Shown here: positions 9,101-16,956 of the stretch, in pieces
Numbering within the stretch: position 1 is the first letter of the stretch
How the letters are laid out: each line of letters starts with the position of its first letter
Assembly: GCA_018818125.1 (NCBI GenBank)
Contig: JAHISQ010000083.1
Location: 1 to 43,910 of the forward strand
Direction: 5' to 3'
Length of the DNA: 43,910 bases
Origin: Candidatus Rifleibacteriota bacterium
Lineage (GTDB): Bacteria > Muiribacteriota > Ozemobacteria > Ozemobacterales > Ozemobacteraceae
Notes under the pieces: model-generated
Told to the model about the DNA's origin: nothing
What the model saw: the letters and a program-made list of their open reading frames with translations, nothing else
Databases searched by the model: none
Program-made: the position numbers and the translations under genes

Positions 9101-10026
9101 TGCACTTCACCTTTGGTAATGTTCATGAACACAGACTCTAGATTCTGCTGACGGAAACGGAATTCGGTAATCTTCCGGCCGGCAGCTACTATCTCTTTTA
9201 ACAGTTCAAAAGCATCGTCATCGCTGCCAGCAAAATCAAATTCGACAGTCTTGCCATTAACTACCAGATTTTCTACGCCCGGCAGGAGAATCAAAAAATT
9301 CGAAAAATCTTCAAGGAGCCCCAACGGTCTTATAATCAGGCGGCGGTGTGTAACGTCATTATGAGTAATCTCTTCGATTGACCCAAACTTGAGCATGGCG
9401 CCCTGCTCAATGATCAGTGTCGATGAGCAGATCTCAGAAAGTTCGCTGAGAATATGCGAGCTGATAAGAATACCCTTGCCCTGACGACTCAAAACCCGCA
9501 AAAGCTCGCGCAACTCAATGCGAGCACGTGGGTCCAGGCCGGCGGCCGGCTCGTCCATCAAAATGAACGAGGGGTCATGTATCAGCGCCCGGGCAATACT
9601 GACACGCTGCTTCATGCCCTTTGACAGAGCTGAAAGCAACTTTCCACGAATACCTATAAGGTTGGTGAATTCCATCAGATCATTTACCAGCACACGCCGA
9701 CGGACCGGTTTAATGCCATAGGCACGCGCAAAAAAATCGATATATTCAAATACTGTCATGTCATCCTGAGTTGGCAGTGTATCTGGCACAAACCCGATTT
9801 TTTCTCGGGCCATCTCCGGGTTGCTGATAATAGACCGGCCGTCGATCTCGATCAGGCCAGAAGTTGGTTCATCGATGCTGGCCATCATGCGTAGAGTGGT
9901 CGTTTTGCCCGCGCCGTTGGGTCCGACAAAGCCGGTAATATCGCCATCGCTCAACTGAAAACTAAGCTGCTTTACAGCATGGGTGTCGCCAAAATTCTTG
10001 CAGAGGTTTTTTACACTTAGAATCAT
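9097..10026 (-). CDS. ABC transporter ATP-binding protein, 309 aa
   Basis: All nucleotide-binding elements are present. Walker A GPNGAGKTT lies at 35-43, the signature is ALSKGMKQRVSIARAL (a common LSKGM variant), Walker B is FILMDEPAAGLDP, and the switch region reads LISSHILSELSEIC. The C-terminal 80 residues form the extra domain seen in CcmA/GldA-like exporter ATPases. It would energise the permease encoded just downstream. The gene overlaps both neighbours by 4 nt. Transport direction (export) is inferred from the subfamily; the substrate is unknown. Confidence 0.93.
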   Translation of the reverse strand: MILSVKNLCKNFGDTHAVKQLSFQLSDGDITGFVGPNGAGKTTTLRMMASIDEPTSGLIEIDGRSIISNPEMAREKIGFVPDTLPTQDDMTVFEYIDFFARAYGIKPVRRRVLVNDLMEFTNLIGIRGKLLSALSKGMKQRVSIARALIHDPSFILMDEPAAGLDPRARIELRELLRVLSRQGKGILISSHILSELSEICSSTLIIEQGAMLKFGSIEEITHNDVTHRRLIIRPLGLLEDFSNFLILLPGVENLVVNGKTVEFDFAGSDDDAFELLKEIVAAGRKITEFRFRQQNLESVFMNITKGEVQ

Positions 10027-11750
10027 GGCTGCTGGTCTCCCTTGAGAATGCCGATTACATAAGAGTTTTCTGATTTATCGGCCTGATTGTCAATCGCCTG
10101 AGCGACAAATGGAGAGGTTTTTATTTTTGCCACATAACTGCCAGGCCTAAGAAACTGCTCCGGCACAGTCTGCAGGTTACGCAGCTCCTTAAACCATGCA
10201 GGAAAAATCTCGGCAGGTGATCGGTAGGTCGGCGCCGAAGAGCTCTTAACAACTTCCATGGTCGCCTGGTTTCCGGCAGTTATGTTACTGGCACGGTATC
10301 TTCGCCCGTCCTGGGTCATCAGCATAATATTTTCAATATCAGCGCCAAGGCCGTTAAGAATCTGGAGCTTGCCATCCTGAATAGTTACACCGACACGCTC
10401 ACGCCTGGTCTGCAGGGATCTTACATGCAGATAACGCGGCACTTTTGGCTTGATCCATCCGGTCGAGAGATGCTGATCTTCGTCGAGTGAAATAAATTTG
10501 CCGCCATCGACAATGCGGCCGTCGTTACCACCGTAGGCAAAGATTTCTGTTTCGTTGTCGAAACGAAGGCCATCTGTCCGGGAAGACGACGAAAACAGCG
10601 CATAATTAGCGAGGGTCACAGCGCGATTAAAGCGCTCGTCAAGCAATGTCAGCGCCTGCCTTTTAACCCGGAACGTAGCACTCTCGAAAACCAGGTAGTA
10701 GCCGTAAATAAAAAGGCAACAGACAGCAGAGGCGACCGGAACGGTAAGAAACACCATGATTTTGCGCCCAAGCCGGTGCAACACAAAAACGTTTACAGGT
10801 CCGATCAGAAACGCAAAAAGATAGACAATCACCATGAGCCAGCGAGTAGACAGGGTATCGGTCTCGTCATAAGCGAAACGCAACGGTGAATCACCACTAA
10901 ATTCGTGATTCCCAAATAAATCGCTTAAGTAGTCAGGCATATTGCGACCTGTCCCATCTGACATCAGCTTCAGCAGGTCATCGCCGGCAACCACGACCTT
11001 ACCAAAACCGGCATCAAAAAGCCTGAGATTAAGCGATAGATCTTCCTTAGACTGCATTTGAGACACAAAATCTTCTGGTAAGTTGATTGATCCAACCGTC
11101 AACAGAGTGCCACCAGTCCTGACATAATCAAAAATAGCTCGCTTTACAGCTTCTGGCATTTCATTAATACTGTTTGCATAAAAAATCAGCACATTGAACT
11201 GCGAATAACCCAACCAGGTTTGATAAAGCTGTGCAAGGCTGCCCTCAAACTGGTTCATCTCAAGATTGAGCGAGGTACCAGCGCCTGTGCCGGCAAAAGA
11301 GGCATCAAAATCGGTGCGCGAAATGCGTGAATCTACCAGAGCCTGCTTGCGATTGTAATAGTTTCGGTAGCAGCGGAAATCACGATGCAGCCCCTGATCT
11401 TTCAGCAGCGTGCCATCAATCTCAATGCGCATGCCCGAAGCATAGAACTCCATTATCGGGATCAGCAGGGACTCTTCGCGAACCTCGCCGGACGCTAACT
11501 TGAAACTGCGAGAAATCTCTTCAAGATCGCGTGAATATTGTGCGCGCATGAACAGCCTGATATCGCGATCACGATTTGAGCTGTTAGTTATCAATACCCG
11601 GCAGACGGCATAACCAAAATGGCTTTTGGGAGCTAAATCTGGCAATGCAGTGATACGCAATCCGTCGTAATCGATTGTTTGAGCCCACAAGCCAGATGTG
11701 GCGAGCGGAATAAACAAACAGGCTAGCAGAAGCAGCGACCTGACTTTCAT
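10023..11750 (-). CDS. Exported membrane protein with Rossmann/GATase-like domain, 575 aa
   Basis: A signal peptide (MKVRSLLLLACLFIPLATSG, then WAQ) leads into a beta-rich periplasmic region. A Rossmann-like segment with FDYVRTGGTLLTVG follows at about 205-225 and resembles the GATase-like domains found beside ABC-2/vWA genes. Two membrane helices lie near residues 305-325 and 331-354, and the C-terminal 200 residues are mostly beta. It occupies the position that GldG-like auxiliary proteins hold next to ABC-2 exporters, but similarity to GldG is structural guesswork. The start has AGGGG 6 nt upstream and lies 3 nt after the MoxR stop. The specific function is unknown. Confidence 0.8.
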   Translation of the reverse strand: MKVRSLLLLACLFIPLATSGLWAQTIDYDGLRITALPDLAPKSHFGYAVCRVLITNSSNRDRDIRLFMRAQYSRDLEEISRSFKLASGEVREESLLIPIMEFYASGMRIEIDGTLLKDQGLHRDFRCYRNYYNRKQALVDSRISRTDFDASFAGTGAGTSLNLEMNQFEGSLAQLYQTWLGYSQFNVLIFYANSINEMPEAVKRAIFDYVRTGGTLLTVGSINLPEDFVSQMQSKEDLSLNLRLFDAGFGKVVVAGDDLLKLMSDGTGRNMPDYLSDLFGNHEFSGDSPLRFAYDETDTLSTRWLMVIVYLFAFLIGPVNVFVLHRLGRKIMVFLTVPVASAVCCLFIYGYYLVFESATFRVKRQALTLLDERFNRAVTLANYALFSSSSRTDGLRFDNETEIFAYGGNDGRIVDGGKFISLDEDQHLSTGWIKPKVPRYLHVRSLQTRRERVGVTIQDGKLQILNGLGADIENIMLMTQDGRRYRASNITAGNQATMEVVKSSSAPTYRSPAEIFPAWFKELRNLQTVPEQFLRPGSYVAKIKTSPFVAQAIDNQADKSENSYVIGILKGDQQP

Positions 11751-11753
11751 TAC

Positions 11754-12794
11754 TTACCCCTCTGATTCCACAATTAACTCATCAGACAGGCCAAGATCAG
11801 TTTCTTTAATAGACTTTTTAAGTTCTTCCAGCAATGCCGTGGTGGTAATGCCCTCAAACCTAGCCTTGTAGTTGAGCAGAACACGGTGATTCAGAGCCGG
11901 AACAAAAACCTCACGCACATCTTCAAAGCCAACTGAGGGACGACCAGCCAGCAGTGCTACTCCCCGCGCCGTTTCTGCAACTGCGATTGCAGCGCGTGGA
12001 GAAGCGCCGTACTGAACAAATTCCTGCACCTTGCGACTTGCGTCACTGGCGGTAGGATTGCTGGCATTTACCAGTCTGGCGATATATTCAGCCACCGCAC
12101 CGGGCAGATAAATTCTGTTCATAACATCGAACAGACTTTCGAGTTCAGCTGCCGATACGTTGAATCCGGCGGCTGGCGGCTCGCCATGCCGGCGCGAAAA
12201 TATAATTTCGCGCAAAGTAGCAATATCTGCAGATTTCACCTCAAGTTTGAACATGAATCGGTCAAGTTGGGCCTCTGGCAGCGGGTAAGTACCTTCGAGC
12301 TCGATCGGATTCTGTGAGGCAAGTACAAAAAACGGCGATGGCAGTTTTCTGGTGGTGCCCAACAGGGTAACTGACTTTTCCTGCATGGCCTCAAGCAGTG
12401 CCGACTGTGTCTTTGGTGAAGCACGGTTGATTTCATCTGCAAGCAAGATATTGGTAAAGATCGGCCCCGGTTGAAAGGTCATCTCTCGCTGTCCCGACTG
12501 AGTCTGCTGCAAAATATGAGCCCCCAGAATATCGCCCGGCATCAGGTCGGGGGTGAATTGCACCCGGCTGAACTGAAGACTGAGCAGCTCACCAAGACAT
12601 TTGATTAAAGCGGTTTTACCAACTCCCGGTAGCCCTTCAAGAAGAATGTGCCCACGGCTCATTATGCCGATAAGTACCATGCGATGCAAATCGGAGCGAC
12701 CGATCATAATGCGGTCGAGCTCCTTCAAAATTTTATGGGCATTGGCGCTGGCCGCCGCAAGTTCCGATTGAGTTACCAGTTTTTGCTGTTTCAT
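11754..12794 (-). CDS. MoxR-family AAA+ ATPase, 346 aa
   Basis: Walker A EGLPGVGKT lies at 53-61, Walker B ILLADEINR at 116-124 followed by ASPKTQSALLEAMQE, and a sensor region reads ASQNPIELEGTYPLPEAQLD. The C-terminal lid carries PSVGFEDVREVFVPALNHR. These are the hallmarks of MoxR ATPases, chaperone-like enzymes that act with vWA/DUF58 partners on protein complexes. Three such partners are encoded downstream in the same operon. The length is usual for the family. The start overlaps the upstream stop by 4 nt (ATGA), with GGAG 6 nt ahead. Confidence 0.95.
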   Translation of the reverse strand: MKQQKLVTQSELAAASANAHKILKELDRIMIGRSDLHRMVLIGIMSRGHILLEGLPGVGKTALIKCLGELLSLQFSRVQFTPDLMPGDILGAHILQQTQSGQREMTFQPGPIFTNILLADEINRASPKTQSALLEAMQEKSVTLLGTTRKLPSPFFVLASQNPIELEGTYPLPEAQLDRFMFKLEVKSADIATLREIIFSRRHGEPPAAGFNVSAAELESLFDVMNRIYLPGAVAEYIARLVNASNPTASDASRKVQEFVQYGASPRAAIAVAETARGVALLAGRPSVGFEDVREVFVPALNHRVLLNYKARFEGITTTALLEELKKSIKETDLGLSDELIVESEG

Positions 12795-14335
12795 TGCTGT
12801 CTCCGCTGTTTTGTAACATTTCGCTCAAAATATCTTCGTACGGCACTGCGATGTCTGGGCAGTATTATATCAGATTCACCACCGCTTTTTTCTGAATCCT
12901 GCCAATCGACCGGCCCGGAAGTGCTATCACCAGTTGTCTGATCTGTCTGAGGCGCCGATATTGCCATGCCGATCGCGACCGAATCTTCAAGAGCTGTTGT
13001 GGCTGGCGAAGGCAGAGCTTCGTCTTTAAACTTAAGCTGATGTTCAGAGCTCGGGCGGCCAAAATTCAATGGCGCCGTTCCACCGTCACGACCTGGCTGC
13101 CCAGAAGCCGCGCCCGACTTAGGTTCTACTACCATAAAACCAGGCTGTCCGTTACCAGAAGCTGGTTGCCCTTCGCCAGGCTGCTGGCCTGATCCTTCGC
13201 CTTCTCCTGATTCGCCTTCTCCTGCCGGCGCAACAACCAGATCAGCTCCGGAACCAGGTGTCATATCAGCTTCTGTCGCCGGGCGTATACGACCTTCTTC
13301 TTTAAGTTTTTCGTAGGTCTTGCGATCGATCAGTCTTGCCTTGACCAGCTTGTCTGCTGCTGCGCGCACCTCTTCGGTGCGCTGCTGAATATAGTCTTGC
13401 AGCTGTTGAGATGCCTTTTCAGCGGCATCGGCTGACTGATCGCCGCCGACTCCTGCTTTTTCCATGCTCTGACTAAGAGACTGCCCATCCTGCCCCTTCA
13501 TCTTGGCGGCATCGAGGCCGCACTGTTCAAGTTTTTCACGCAGAGCATCGAGGGCCTGACTCATTTTTTCTGGGCTATCTGCAGTTTTCAGCTGCTCGGC
13601 AAGACTCTGAAGACTTTGCAGGTTTTCCTGATCGGTCAACATCTTCTGGGCCCCGACTGAGCTTTCCTTGCGCATCTTTTCCTGGAGCTGGTCGAAAGCC
13701 TCGAAAGTCTTTGACGGATCATTGCGGTCAGAAGCCTCGGTTATCTGGTCAATGGTTTGTTTAAGTTCAGTCGCCTTTTGTTCGTCGATCAAACCAGCAT
13801 CTTCAAGTGCTTCAACCTGAGCGATGGCATTCTGTTGAATATCTTTGAGTTCAAGACGCGGATCGCGATCGCCCTGCAACGGACGCACCGGGATAGTTAT
13901 GCTTAGTGCCAAAAACAGCACCGAGACAAAAAGAGCTGGCAAACGCCCGGAAAAATTAATTCTTAGCCGCGGCACCTTGAACTCTCTGCGACGATCACTC
14001 CATGAGGCATCACCAGTCTCGAACTCTGCCAGCAACAAACCACCACTTTGATTATGACTGTCCAGTAACGCCATTGAACGCTCGGTATCAAGCTGCCGCC
14101 TGCACGCAATTGCCAGAGCCAGAAGCACACACACGGGTAACCCGGCAAAACTGAAACCAACAAAATCTATGTTGGCAAGACGCAGCTGCCGCAACAGCAG
14201 AAACAGAAAACCGGCAGCAAAGTTGTAAACGGTTAACAGGCTCAAAGTCTGCAAAATCGTGTGAAACACAAGATATCGCTGCTGCAGCGTTTTAAGAGCC
14301 TGTTGCGCAATTTCGTTATGCAGGACTGTTTTCAT
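12791..14335 (-). CDS. Membrane protein with coiled-coil and Gly/Glu-rich region, 514 aa
   Basis: First gene of the eight-gene operon. Three hydrophobic segments (about 25-48, 60-77 and 130-150) are followed by a long charged helical region (about 160-330). A low-complexity Gly/Glu/Gln/Pro stretch (about 345-420, such as GEGESGEGEGSGQQPGEG) and a basic C-terminus complete it. This layout resembles the large DUF4175-like membrane proteins next to MoxR/vWA genes in several phyla, but no domain was firmly recognised. Only weak purines precede ATG 14335. The gene is divergent from the small plus-strand gene at 14453, with a 117-nt shared intergenic region holding a perfect palindrome. Confidence 0.8.
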   Translation of the reverse strand: MKTVLHNEIAQQALKTLQQRYLVFHTILQTLSLLTVYNFAAGFLFLLLRQLRLANIDFVGFSFAGLPVCVLLALAIACRRQLDTERSMALLDSHNQSGGLLLAEFETGDASWSDRRREFKVPRLRINFSGRLPALFVSVLFLALSITIPVRPLQGDRDPRLELKDIQQNAIAQVEALEDAGLIDEQKATELKQTIDQITEASDRNDPSKTFEAFDQLQEKMRKESSVGAQKMLTDQENLQSLQSLAEQLKTADSPEKMSQALDALREKLEQCGLDAAKMKGQDGQSLSQSMEKAGVGGDQSADAAEKASQQLQDYIQQRTEEVRAAADKLVKARLIDRKTYEKLKEEGRIRPATEADMTPGSGADLVVAPAGEGESGEGEGSGQQPGEGQPASGNGQPGFMVVEPKSGAASGQPGRDGGTAPLNFGRPSSEHQLKFKDEALPSPATTALEDSVAIGMAISAPQTDQTTGDSTSGPVDWQDSEKSGGESDIILPRHRSAVRRYFERNVTKQRRQQ

Positions 14336-14388
14336 CTATCATCTCTGTATCTATGATACTGTGAATCTGTGTAATATTTTACCCTATA

Positions 14389-14400
14389 GCCTGATCAGGC
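14389..14400. promoter_or_regulatory. Palindrome in the divergent intergenic region, possible operator
   Basis: GCCTGATCAGGC is a perfect 12-bp palindrome lying between the MoxR-vWA operon (start 14335) and the divergent putative ribbon-helix-helix gene (start 14453). The product of the latter has a DNA-binding-type N-terminus, so autoregulation of the divergent pair is a reasonable but untested idea. Confidence 0.3.
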
Positions 14401-14452
14401 GCTAATATTTGTTTTAGTTCTTTTTTCTGCGCAATTCTGCTAAATTAAGAAT

Positions 14453-14884
14453 ATGGAAATAAAACAGGTAACAATTGAGCTTAACGAAGAAACTATACGC
14501 AAGCTCGAAGAGAAGGCGCTTAAAGCGGGACAAAAACCGGAATTTTTTGCCGCCGATCTACTCAAAACGGCTTTAAGCAAAGAAATCGAGCAGTCAGAAG
14601 CTTCGCAAATGCCAGGCGTGGCTATGCTAAAAGGAACTTCTGAGCCACTCCTGGCAGTTCCTGGCAACGCCAGTATAGGCGTTGGCATGATCAAAGAGGC
14701 TCCCGAGCCAGTTTATAAACTGGCAACTCCTGAACTGCAACCCGAGAGACTGCGACGCAAAGCTGAGATCGAAGAAGAAATGCGTAACCTGTCACTGGTT
14801 ATCGAAACAGCTGCTGAAGCCGACAAGGAAAAATATGGCATGCAATATGCGATTCTGGCAGCTGAGCTCGACGCGTTGATTTAA
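14453..14884 (+). CDS. Small protein with ribbon-helix-helix-like N-terminus, 143 aa
   Basis: The first 45 residues (VTIELNEETIRKLEEKALKA, then AADLLKTAL) have the strand-helix-helix pattern of ribbon-helix-helix (CopG/MetJ-like) DNA-binding proteins. A variable Pro/Gly-rich middle follows, and then a charged helix (about 98-143). No toxin gene is adjacent, so a toxin-antitoxin role is not supported. It faces away from the MoxR-vWA operon and could regulate it. ATG 14453 lies close to an A/T-rich TAAATTAAGAAT; no good Shine-Dalgarno is visible. The next gene converges, with stops 1 nt apart. Confidence 0.72.
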   Translation: MEIKQVTIELNEETIRKLEEKALKAGQKPEFFAADLLKTALSKEIEQSEASQMPGVAMLKGTSEPLLAVPGNASIGVGMIKEAPEPVYKLATPELQPERLRRKAEIEEEMRNLSLVIETAAEADKEKYGMQYAILAAELDALI

Positions 14885-14885
14885 A

Positions 14886-15395
14886 TCAGCGAATATGACC
14901 GGCATGCCTCAGCGACCTGCGTTCTTTTGAGCGACGGGTCGAAATAGCTTTCATCGCTTCTGCTCTTTTTACAGGGTCTTCACTCGGATGTGGCGAGAAC
15001 GGATCATCATAATGACCATTGGCCTGCACTGGCCGCAAAACATTTATTTCGCCCCACAGTCTGCTGCGCAGATCTACGATCTGCCTGCCAAGTTCTTCGC
15101 GACAGCTGCCACACATGGTTCCGTCAGTGATTGGGGCGGCGCAAAGTCGACACGAATAGCGAATAGAGAGGTTGAGCCGGCGAAAGGTTCCTCCCTCTGC
15201 GAAGTCCTGCATTACCCTCTCAGGGACTGCGCAAATACGACAGATTTCACTGATCCTCATGCCGGGATGAACCCTGGCAAAGTCGATAACAGTATTCAAC
15301 TGCTGCTGCCTGATGACATGACATTCCGGGCAAACACGTCCCGAGAACTTCAAAAATAGTTTTTCACAGTCAGGACATGTCTTAACTTCTAACAT
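14886..15395 (-). CDS. YvyF-like double zinc-ribbon protein, 169 aa
   Basis: An N-terminal ribbon (CPDCEKLFLKFSGRVCPECH) is followed by a helical, winged-helix-like segment (MRISEICRICAVPERVMQDF). A second ribbon (CRLCAAPITDGTMCGSC) and a basic C-terminal tail of about 50 residues follow. This arrangement matches YvyF (TIGR03826), a small protein found beside flagellar regulators in Firmicutes. No flagellar genes lie nearby. A shorter paralogue with the same order of parts is at 38101-38466. The role is unknown; nucleic-acid or protein binding is inferred from the ribbons and helix. The start ATG 15395 is preceded by AGAGAGGTAT on its strand. Confidence 0.8.
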   Translation of the reverse strand: MLEVKTCPDCEKLFLKFSGRVCPECHVIRQQQLNTVIDFARVHPGMRISEICRICAVPERVMQDFAEGGTFRRLNLSIRYSCRLCAAPITDGTMCGSCREELGRQIVDLRSRLWGEINVLRPVQANGHYDDPFSPHPSEDPVKRAEAMKAISTRRSKERRSLRHAGHIR

Positions 15396-15470
15396 GTTCT
15401 ATACCTCTCTATTTAACCCAACATTCAACCTTGTAGTGTACATTATACATAAAAGGGATCAATATGCCAA

Positions 15471-15538
15471 ATCCAGAATGACCGACTCAAATTACCCACA
15501 ACCTGACCTCTGCCTTCACTCTGGATCGGTCTTTTTTT
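15471..15538 (+). terminator. Terminator-like or pseudoknot-like structured element
   Basis: ATCCAGA (15471-15477) can pair with TCTGGAT (15520-15526), extended by TGA/TCA after one mismatch. GACCGA (15480-15485) can pair with TCGGTC (15526-15531), which is followed directly by seven T. The two helices cross, so they would form a pseudoknot or exclude each other. No plus-strand gene ends just upstream, so what it would terminate is unclear. Confidence 0.35.
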
Positions 15539-15755
15539 GCCACAGCCTTAGTCCTTGGTAGCTCGAACCATCGCTGATACGCATATCAACTATAAAGCTG
15601 GAATCGGCACTCTGGTCCCTGCAGGGTTAGTTGCAAACCGGTCCCAACACCCTTCCAACTGCAACTTCCGCAGTCGCAGTGAAAATCAAAAAAGCATGGC
15701 AATTGAGAATCATCTGACATTTCTGCGAATAGCACGCACTGAGTGAATTCAGGAC

Positions 15756-15784
15756 TTGTGCAAATTGTTGGCTGATGACATAAT
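15756..15784 (+). promoter_or_regulatory. Sigma70-like promoter for the 169-aa gene
   Basis: TTGTGC and CATAAT are separated by 17 nt. The predicted start of transcription lies about 28 nt before ATG 15819, leaving a short leader with a good ribosome-binding site. Confidence 0.45.
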
Positions 15785-15818
15785 GTTTAGCATTAGACAG
15801 CCGTGCAAGGAGATAATG

Positions 15819-16328
15819 ATGCCAAGACGTAACAGATACAAAATGCTTTGTGAGGCTTATGACCGTGGAGTAGCTGAGTGTGACCAGTATCGGCTCGAAT
15901 GCCGCGAATTTGTTCATGAGCTGCGCAATTCAATTGTAGAGAGCCTTAACTGTGCCGAGACGAAAGTGTTCATGTTTTCGCCCAGTACGGGCTTTTCCTA
16001 CAACAATCAGACGATTCAGGGCGATGCCCTCGACACCGAATTTGGCGAAAATGGCACTGCCGCGATAGGCTTTGCAATTAACGTTAACGGCGACGATCTC
16101 GAAGAAAAGTTTTTTACATTTCTGGTCATTTTCAAGAAAGCTGGATCAAAAATACGTTTTAACATTGATGAAGAAAAAGAATTTGTCAACAGCAACGACG
16201 GAGTAACCGATTTTTGTGATTATCTCTTCGAAGTTGCTCAAGGCAATCTACTGAGGCGCCTGTCGAACTTTCTGCAATCGCCAGGTGAAGAAAACACGCC
16301 AATCGGCTTCAAAGTTCAGACAAAATAA
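15819..16328 (+). CDS. Hypothetical protein, 169 aa
   Basis: Not recognised. The N-terminus is basic (MPRRNRYK) and helical, with charged sequence to about residue 45. The remainder looks like an alpha/beta domain with strands such as KVFMFSP and FFTFLVIFKK. No signal peptide or membrane helix is present, so it is probably cytoplasmic. The start was chosen at ATG 15819 because AAGGAG lies 6 nt upstream; the adjacent ATG at 15816 is 3 nt from it, and the frame is open further upstream without support. It has its own promoter and converges with the lipoprotein gene, whose stop lies 16 nt away. Confidence 0.82.
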   Translation: MPRRNRYKMLCEAYDRGVAECDQYRLECREFVHELRNSIVESLNCAETKVFMFSPSTGFSYNNQTIQGDALDTEFGENGTAAIGFAINVNGDDLEEKFFTFLVIFKKAGSKIRFNIDEEKEFVNSNDGVTDFCDYLFEVAQGNLLRRLSNFLQSPGEENTPIGFKVQTK

Positions 16329-16343
16329 GGGCTTGTTAAAAAG

Positions 16344-16946
16344 TCAGTGGAAAACTCTGAATAGCCCTTGCGCATTTTGTGGCGGCGGAGTCAATGACCG
16401 ATTAAAGGTTGCATGGGGTCGGTTATCTTTGCGGATAACCGGGCGTTCGTATTGAATGCGCGCGCGGGTATCAACAATTTCTTTTTTCTTGTGCTCGGTT
16501 GGGACTGATTCTGGTTGGCGACCATTTTCTTCGAGATCGAGAATTGTCTCAATGCTGCGCGGTGGATTGCCGGCGTCGAGCCAGTTCCAGCCTTCTTGAG
16601 CTAGCCAGTTGAGACGGGCAAATTCCAGATAATAACCCTCATCTATTTTGTCACCCCAGAAGTAACCAAGCGCCATGCGTATGTCTCCGGTTACTTCGGC
16701 GATTACACCCAGCCTGTAAAATGCCCATGTGATTTTCTCAAGGTCAACCGGGTCTGCCTTGCTTTCCTGATTAAAAATCATCGAATAAAGCTCGCGCGCC
16801 TTTTTGAAGTTCTTTTGCGAAAGCGCATACTCGGCCTGCCCTTTGTAAGTCGAGTAGCTATAACTTCCACAGCAACCCGCAAGCAAAAAAAACATCAGCC
16901 CCAACATAACAAATGCTGGAAAAATAAAGAGTTTTCGCCTGTTCAT
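16344..16946 (-). CDS. Lipoprotein with TPR-like segment, 200 aa
   Basis: A basic start (MNRRK), a hydrophobic core and the lipobox LLAGC near residue 24 mark it as a lipid-anchored envelope protein. Residues 30-75 (EYALSQKNFKKARELYSMIF) resemble a tetratricopeptide repeat, with another helical pair after it. The tail is Pro/Arg-rich and probably disordered. It is the last gene after three pseudopilin-type genes, 10 nt beyond the stop of the nearest one, with GAGG 8 nt before the ATG. A small lipoprotein beside pseudopilins may help assemble or anchor the apparatus (inference). Confidence 0.85.
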   Translation of the reverse strand: MNRRKLFIFPAFVMLGLMFFLLAGCCGSYSYSTYKGQAEYALSQKNFKKARELYSMIFNQESKADPVDLEKITWAFYRLGVIAEVTGDIRMALGYFWGDKIDEGYYLEFARLNWLAQEGWNWLDAGNPPRSIETILDLEENGRQPESVPTEHKKKEIVDTRARIQYERPVIRKDNRPHATFNRSLTPPPQNAQGLFRVFH

Positions 16947-16956
16947 AGCTGTTTCC

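Larger units (their letters stand above)
15396..15818. other. Intergenic stretch of about 420 nt with RNA-structure-like element and promoter
   Basis: No convincing gene is present. It contains two overlapping inverted repeats ending in a T-tract (15471-15538) and a good promoter for the gene at 15819. A 63-codon frame at 15555 has no ribosome-binding site and no recognisable sequence. Confidence 0.55.

Noticed and set aside
14453..15395. Toxin-antitoxin pair (ribbon-helix-helix gene with convergent neighbour)
   Set aside because: The neighbour is a zinc-ribbon protein on the opposite strand and shows no toxin motif; TA genes are normally co-directional.
15555..15746. 63-codon plus-strand frame upstream of the 169-aa gene
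   Set aside because: No ribosome-binding site and no recognisable sequence; it ends just before the promoter.
16327..16369. Bidirectional terminator between the 169-aa gene and the lipoprotein gene
   Set aside because: Only a 7-bp stem with a 29-nt loop and no T-tract.
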